A stretch of DNA of 64,000 nt from Siniperca chuatsi (taxonomy: Eukaryota > Chordata > Actinopteri > Centrarchiformes > Sinipercidae), in NCBI RefSeq assembly GCF_020085105.1, contig NC_058043.1, positions 3,155,667 through 3,219,666 on the forward strand. Direction: 5' to 3'. Each line of letters opens with the position of its first letter. Within the stretch, counting starts at the first letter, position 1. A program made the position numbers and the translations under genes. Below, piece by piece: positions 58,266 through 64,000 of this stretch. The notes under the pieces were generated by a model. That model made no database searches and was not told where the DNA came from. It was given only the letters and a program-made list of their open reading frames with translations.

Positions 58266-58710
58266 GCCTCTTCATGCTTCACTTTCATATTACTAATGTG
58301 ATATATGTAAACATATGTCTTTTTTTTTACTGAAGATCATATCATCTTGTTTAGATTGGATGTTGAGCAAAGTGACGCCTGAAACATCAACATATATTCC
58401 CGCATTAAAAATAAGTGATATTCTGATTTTCTTTGTGACTCATTAAACACTAAAGGCCCAAAGGTCAATTAACGCCACTCACCTCCAAGTAAACCTCTTT
58501 TTAAACTTTTTAAAAAGTACTGACTTTTACCTCTTATTTTCTTCAGACATTTAGAGGACGTTGTAACAGACACCTGATGTAAATAAGAAAATATTAATAA
58601 TAACTAAATCAGTGTGTCCCTGAAGGCAGACCGCCATCAAACACCGCTGCCAAGTCAGGTCAGCACTGAAACTATCGAGTGCCCTCTCTGTAACTTCCAG
58701 GAACAGGTGT

Positions 58711-58712
<2 letters not shown>

Positions 58713-58756
<44 letters not shown>
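58713..58756. repeat. (TA)n microsatellite
   Basis: About 22 TA units in cox6c intron 1. Confidence 0.95.
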
Positions 58757-58760
<4 letters not shown>

Positions 58761-59229
58761 ACTATCAGTTGGGTACTTGTATTAACAGGAAGGACAATCA
58801 GTGTAGCACTGTACTGTAGAGGCTTAGGGTCAAAGTGACGTTAGCATAATCTCACAAAGAAGATAGGACAATAAAGGCGTCCTCTCTTCGTATTATGGTA
58901 GCTTTGACACGGGAGGGTAAGTGCATTAACAAACAATCTTAGCTAATATACGCCGTACATGTAGCAACTATAGTTTCACTTAGAGTTAATGGGAGAAACG
59001 AGCTTTAGGTTGGCATTTAGCTAGTGTCGGATAACTGCAGCATGATGAGCTACAGTTAGCTAGCTCGACACGGCTAACTGCTACCCAGCCAGCGACATTA
59101 GAGGAAAAGTGGCAAAATTCCGGGAAATGGTAAAAATCCATGAGTCTTTATTAATTTGAAAAGATGCAAAACGTTGTAATCTAAATCCAACGCATAGATT
59201 TAAATAGTTTAATTTAAGGAAATACTCAC

Positions 59230-59300
59230 AAGTTGGACTCACGACCTTCACAGAAACCGCTAACACACACAGTTCCGCTGCGTTTCTCTACCGGAAGCGA
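59230..59300 (-). other. cox6c: Likely non-coding first exon of cox6c
   Basis: The coding exon 2 of cox6c needs an upstream exon. On the minus strand a strong donor (GTGAGT at 59229-59224) follows a CG-rich stretch, and an alternative GTGAGT occurs 14 bases earlier. ETS- and E-box-like motifs sit just upstream, at 59291 and 59333. The first intron would be about 2.06 kb (59229-57173). This is inference from splice signal and composition. Confidence 0.45.
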
Positions 59301-59360
59301 TTCTACTGGAGCCACGGAGGGACCAAATTTAGTCACGTGAACGCGAAGTCAGGGCAGCTG
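59286..59360 (-). promoter_or_regulatory. cox6c: Predicted cox6c promoter: ETS (NRF2/GABPA-like) and E-box motifs
   Basis: CCGGAAG at 59291-59297 is a consensus ETS core, and TCACGTGA at 59333-59340 is a palindromic E-box. A further ACGGAAG lies near 59370. ETS (GABPA) sites near the start are common in nuclear genes for respiratory-chain subunits, which fits cox6c. No TATA box is evident. Binding is not shown by sequence alone. Confidence 0.45.
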
Positions 59361-59480
59361 AGGTCATGGAAACGGAAGACAGACTGCATTCAAACAAACA
59401 AATTCCTGTGGTTAAAATAGGACAATTAATGTTCAGAGTAACACCGTTTGTGCCGCATATGGCATAAACACCCACCATTA

Positions 59481-59483
<3 letters not shown>

Positions 59484-59570
<87 letters not shown>
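59484..59570. repeat. (AT)43 microsatellite upstream of cox6c
   Basis: About 87 uninterrupted bases of AT, some 190 bases upstream of the likely cox6c promoter. It yields long spurious Tyr-Ile frames on both strands. Confidence 0.95.
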
Positions 59571-59571
<1 letters not shown>

Positions 59572-61519
59572 GTGTTTGGAGGTTTGTTTTGCACCTGCCA
59601 GGGGTCCTGTTTGAAATAGTGTACCCTGATCCAGGACCATCATAGTATGTAGGGTACTGGATTAGAGCTAGAGGAGTCTGTAGATTTGTACCTACGCTGT
59701 CACACACATATTGCACACACAGACCACATTTCAAGTTTCCTGTGGTCCAGATAAACAGTGTGCTACCTGCAAACTGAATGTGTTGTGGTAACGCAGTCCG
59801 ACCACCAGAGGGAGGCAGAGCTACACTGAACTGACCACAATCATGACCTTTCAAGTTTTTATAAATCTTTACTGATGGCATGCAATTTGTACTTTTTGTG
59901 TGTGTGTGTGTGTATGCAGCATTTAAAATTACAAACTATTTGTAATAAAAGTGTGAATGCACTTTAAGATGAAAACAGAATAAAACTGGAACAGATGGAG
60001 ACGATGATAATATTTTTTTCCTTTAGCATCCCTATCCATTATCTCCTTGTCTCATTTGTGGATTTTAATCGAGTAGAGATGCAGAAATGTGTTTTTTTAA
60101 GACGGACACCGTATCTGATTTTACCATTCAGTCTCTTCAGCCAATAACTGATACCAGCGTGTAAAATATTAGTAACTTTTGGGGCAAATGCAAGTGCAAA
60201 ACAGGTTGATCTTCTCAGCATCTCAGTTTTAAAGGAATTTACCCACAAACAAAAAAGAATTATTATATATTTATTTTTATTTTTGCTAAATTAAAGTTAT
60301 ACTGTGCAGACTCCAGCAATGATCAAATCTCAGTAGTAAAAACAACACCGGATCCATATACTGTAGTATTACTTAGTCTGGAAATATATCGATGGATCAC
60401 TATTCTTTGCATACATTTCTTTAAATTTGTTTTGCATTGGTTTAGTATCTTCAGATTTATTAATGGTTTCTGATTTCTCTCTATATCTCTTTTTAATTTC
60501 CTTCATGCCTCTCATTTTCCCCAAGTGTCTTCTTCTCTCTCTATAAATAAGTTGAACAAGTGCAATAACCACCTTAAACGTCCTCTGAGTTGCTTTATCA
60601 ATAACACAATATTGCACAAGTGTAATATACTGTAAATATAGGACAATGCATTTGCTTTGCATACATTTTACATTAGTTCAATAACTGAAATTGCAGCCTC
60701 CAAATATTATATGAGGCATACAAGACAAAATACCATCAGTAAATCTTTATGAAAAGATTATTTTGTTCCCATTCTGACAAACAATGACACATCACACCTG
60801 TGAAACCAGACCGGCTGTATTATCATATTTTATTGTACAAAATACTGCAAATGTTGGACAAGCTTTGCTACACATACGCAGTAAATTTTAAAAAAAAAGT
60901 TTAAACCTGAAAAAGTTAAATTTGTTAATGTTTGCAGTATCTTGAAAACGCTCCAACACAGAACAAACACTGGAACAATGAGAGCAAAGATTATTACACT
61001 CCATCTGTCGTAAACTTCACCACTTTCTTTCCATAAAGTGCATTTTAAAAAGGTGAAGTACAGACTTTTTTTTTTATTCAGACAAAGACGTTTATAGGCT
61101 TCATAAACAAAACTGTAATGACGGCTATTGCGAGGAGAACGCTGCAGGATAATAATCAATCACTGTTGCCACATGAAAACCTCACACAGGCAGCTTTTTT
61201 TCAGTCCGACCACCATGCATGTTAGAGATTATCTTAATGTTTTTTTAAGTATCACCCGATGGTTGGTGTCTCAACCCCAAAGAGGAACATGTGTAATGCT
61301 GTTACTTTGTGTGGAATTGTGAGCGATATTGTGCTCCATAGAAATATCTATTCCACTGAACACCTGATGCGATAACAGGGCGAGCAAAGGTGTAATTTAG
61401 TTGCACCGCATGTACGCAGGTTTTCTGCTAGCTAACCTAGCACAGATAGCACAAATAACTGGGCAGTGTAGATTTTAGCGATGCTAACGTCAGTCTGATG
61501 GTCGGTCAACAACTATTGG
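59571..61519. other. Intergenic sequence upstream of cox6c
   Basis: No gene is supported. There is a short (GT)8 at 59898-59913, a hAT-like fragment at about 60065-60190 (GACACCGTATCTGATTTTAC, CCAATAACTGATACCAGC), and otherwise AT-rich sequence. Confidence 0.5.
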
Positions 61520-61935
61520 ATGCCGTGAAACTTTGTTCAGACATTCATGTTCCCCCGGAAGTTGAATCCTACTGACTTCGGTGATCCACCTGCAGGTTGA
61601 CATTTTGGTTTTGAGTGAAATATATAACGTTTGTACACACATTCATGTCCCCATCAGGATGAATTGTAACAACCGTAACCTGTATCGCCATCATCAGGTC
61701 ACATTTTAAATTTGTCCAGCACTTTGGACCAATACATTCCCATCAGCCTCAGCTGTACTTTGTGTTTAGTGCTAATTAGCAAATGTTAGCATGCTAACAC
61801 CACTAAAATAAGATGGTGAACATGGTAAATGCAGGATGTTACCATTGTCGTTGTGAGCATGTTAGCATGCTGATGTTAGCATTTAGCTCAGAGCAGCGCT
61901 GTTCCTAAGTACAGCCTCATAGAGCTGCTAGCGTG
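61520..61935. repeat. Dispersed repeat, inverted partner of 10745-11160
   Basis: Same blocks in reverse orientation: TTAGTGCTAATTAGCAAATG, TTAGCATGCTAACACCA and GAGCATGTTAGCATGCTGAT. Confidence 0.65.
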
Positions 61936-64000
61936 GATGTAGAGTATTTTAATTTATTTAGTTTTTTGCAGTAAAGTGTATATTGTTGACCACAACACGA
62001 TATACTGTATATTAAAAAAACATGTCTTTTAAAACCTGCAACACTGTCATCACTGACACCTTTAATGCTAATTGTGTTAGCACCCTGTTGGCTAGTAGAA
62101 GCAGAATATGGGATGGATTGCCATCACTGGTGGTCCTGCCTCCACTGACATAGCGTATTAACACTTTAACATAAATGCTGAAGTTATCGGTTACTGTTAT
62201 CAGACAGTAAATATCTGAGCTGCGGTCCTGGTTCTTCAGCTTTTTACCATATTAAGAAAACACATTTTCCTGAACCAAGTTAATAAATCACACAAACAAT
62301 GTTTAATCGAAAACTGACTGACTGTCCCTCACCTCTTTGACTGTCTGACACACACATTCAGACACATCCAGTCCAGTTTTTAAACCAATAAACTAAACCT
62401 TCACTGCTAATGATACATGAGCTATAACATGACCTGACCAAAAACAGGACACCTCTTTGGTATCTCAGTTGTCTGCTATCCTTTCTGTCACAAAATGTCA
62501 TTTATCCGGGGATGTAACAGGTGTGTGTCTATATTACGTGTGTGCATGTGTGTGTACGAGACAGAAAAACACAGTTCAGATAAAAACAAGGACAATCTAA
62601 TCCATTGAATAATATGTTGCAAAGATGTCTGCATGAGTGCCATGAGAGTATGGGTGTGTAAGCCAAGTTAAAACGCAGATTCCAAAAAAAACAAGAAAAG
62701 AATCAGGTTGTTTGGATTAGGAAGATAATGAAATCAACATTTCTCTCCTTCAGTCTGGACTCTCTGGATTTCTTCTTTTGTTTAAGTCCTTTTCTCTTTC
62801 TTTGCTCATTGTCCAGACTTTCCTTCCAATATAAAACAACGGAATAAAGGTAATTTGGATTATTTATATCCTCTCTGTTCATTTCTTTCTTCCTTCCTTA
62901 ATTGTTTCCTTCCTTCCTTTAATGCTGTAAACTACGGAGCAGAGGCTTTAGTATGTCGATAAAGATTTAAAGTGTTTCCATGTCCAACTTCTGGCGTACG
63001 GTGCAAAAATGTGATTACTTATCCTTAAAAACAAATTCAGTCTGCTTGCTGTTATCGTTTCTTGTCCTGAATAATAATGAAAACCATGATGTCCAATGTC
63101 TCTCCAACTGCCCGCACTTCAATTATTCATCAGTTTCAATTAACTATGTATGGGTCTGTTTATCTTTGCTTTCAGTAACAGAATACACAGTAAAGGGACG
63201 TTCGTCAACTCAGAAGTTCAGGCATCTCAAACATCCACGACCCACAATCATCTTCGTGGTTCTCAAGAGTCTTTGAGTTTGAAGAAGAAGACATCGTCGC
63301 TCGTCCTCAGATCGATCCTCCACGTGGCGTCGACTTCTTCACCAGATCAATCAGATTCTTTTTTTGTCTTTCTGACGCTTGAGGAATTCACACACTGCTT
63401 TCGCCTTCCACTTGTGTAAAAATGTTGATTAATATGCGTAAACATTAGTAGTCCGACCACCGGCTTTATTAAAAAAGTATTTTGATGAGTGAGTGAGTTG
63501 AGTTATCCATTTCTTATTGACTTGATCATTGGTCAAATGCTTTATCGTTCCATCGGCCATCATATCCCCCAGGCTGTGTTCATAATAAGATCAAATTTAG
63601 CTCGAATTTTCATTCTTTGTGACCTGTGTATCAGAAGTCTTACTTATTCAACCAGTTTATTACTATATACTTAATGAAAAAAGCAAGTCAAGTTCATATA
63701 AGCATCCTTGGTTCATTACTTGTATTATTTCCTTTTTCTATTGGCATATTGTTAGATATCACTGTCAGACAGAGAAATAATCCACACTGTCTGCATCTGG
63801 AACCCGACGGCGACATCACAACCTCTGTGTTTGTCTATAAACTCTCCTCTGCGGCTTCTGATCATCATATTTTTCCATATTAAGTCCGAACTGGTCATTT
63901 TTGATTCCTACAGTGTCATCATGGTAGACAGAGAGGGTTTAATGCGATGGAGGACAGCATGTTATGATCTTCTGCCAAAAGAGTCAGTGAAACCCACTCA
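61936..64000. other. Intergenic sequence at the window end
   Basis: AT-rich, with TTCC tandem runs near 62886-62919. A compositionally richer patch at 63170-63415 has short open frames on both strands, but none has a recognised family, start or splice context. No gene is called. Confidence 0.4.

Larger units (their letters stand above)
57173..59229 (-). other. cox6c: cox6c intron 1 (2.06 kb)
   Basis: Its acceptor is preceded by an 11-base C run on the transcript strand. It contains hAT-like fragments (about 57730-57830), a repeat with ACCAGCCAC motifs (58128-58265) and (TA)n at 58713-58756. No coding sequence is supported. Confidence 0.45.

Overview
The window is ordinary vertebrate nuclear DNA, most likely from a percomorph (spiny-rayed) teleost. 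It is AT-rich with short, widely spaced exons, GT-AG introns, many (AC)n and (TA)n microsatellites, and dispersed repeats of kinds I recognise from ray-finned fishes. I see no operons, CRISPR arrays, phage or bacterial genes.

Three protein-coding genes can be reconstructed exon by exon. (1) kcns1, plus strand, 1833-10121: nine coding exons, 506 residues, an electrically silent Kv9.1 potassium-channel subunit. (2) stk4 (MST1, Hippo kinase), minus strand, 53296-19670: eleven coding exons, 495 residues. (3) cox6c, minus strand, 57162-56513: two coding exons plus a likely non-coding first exon near 59.2-59.3 kb, 76 residues, a cytochrome c oxidase subunit. kcns1 and stk4 lie tail to tail, the same arrangement as human KCNS1/STK4 on 20q13. 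cox6c lies upstream of stk4 on the same strand, whereas human COX6C lies on 8q22 near the paralogous pair KCNS2/STK3.

Layout: 1-1826, repeats and unassigned sequence upstream of kcns1; 1.8-10.6 kb, kcns1; 10.6-15.3 kb, repeat-rich spacer between the two convergent genes; 15.3-19.7 kb, probable long stk4 3'UTR; 19.7-53.3 kb, stk4 with large repeat-filled introns; 53.3-53.8 kb, CpG-rich stk4 promoter and 5'UTR; 53.8-56.1 kb, spacer made largely of LINE and other repeat fragments plus a TA array; 56.1-59.3 kb, cox6c; 59.3-64 kb, spacer in which I recognise only microsatellites and dispersed repeats. The three genes do not act in one pathway: one is a plasma-membrane channel subunit, one a cytosolic kinase, one a mitochondrial inner-membrane subunit.

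I do not see a novel gene system. The points most worth checking are gene-structure features. stk4 intron 4 has an AC-rich tract after its donor and a (GT)22 tract in place of a polypyrimidine tract at its acceptor, the arrangement proposed to pair splice sites by RNA structure in fishes. kcns1 has a 111-nt stop-free intron of length 3n flanked by a direct repeat. A 39-nt, in-frame, degenerate copy of part of stk4 exon 7 lies just downstream of that exon. kcns1 also has a heavily subdivided coding region and an acidic C-terminal tail.
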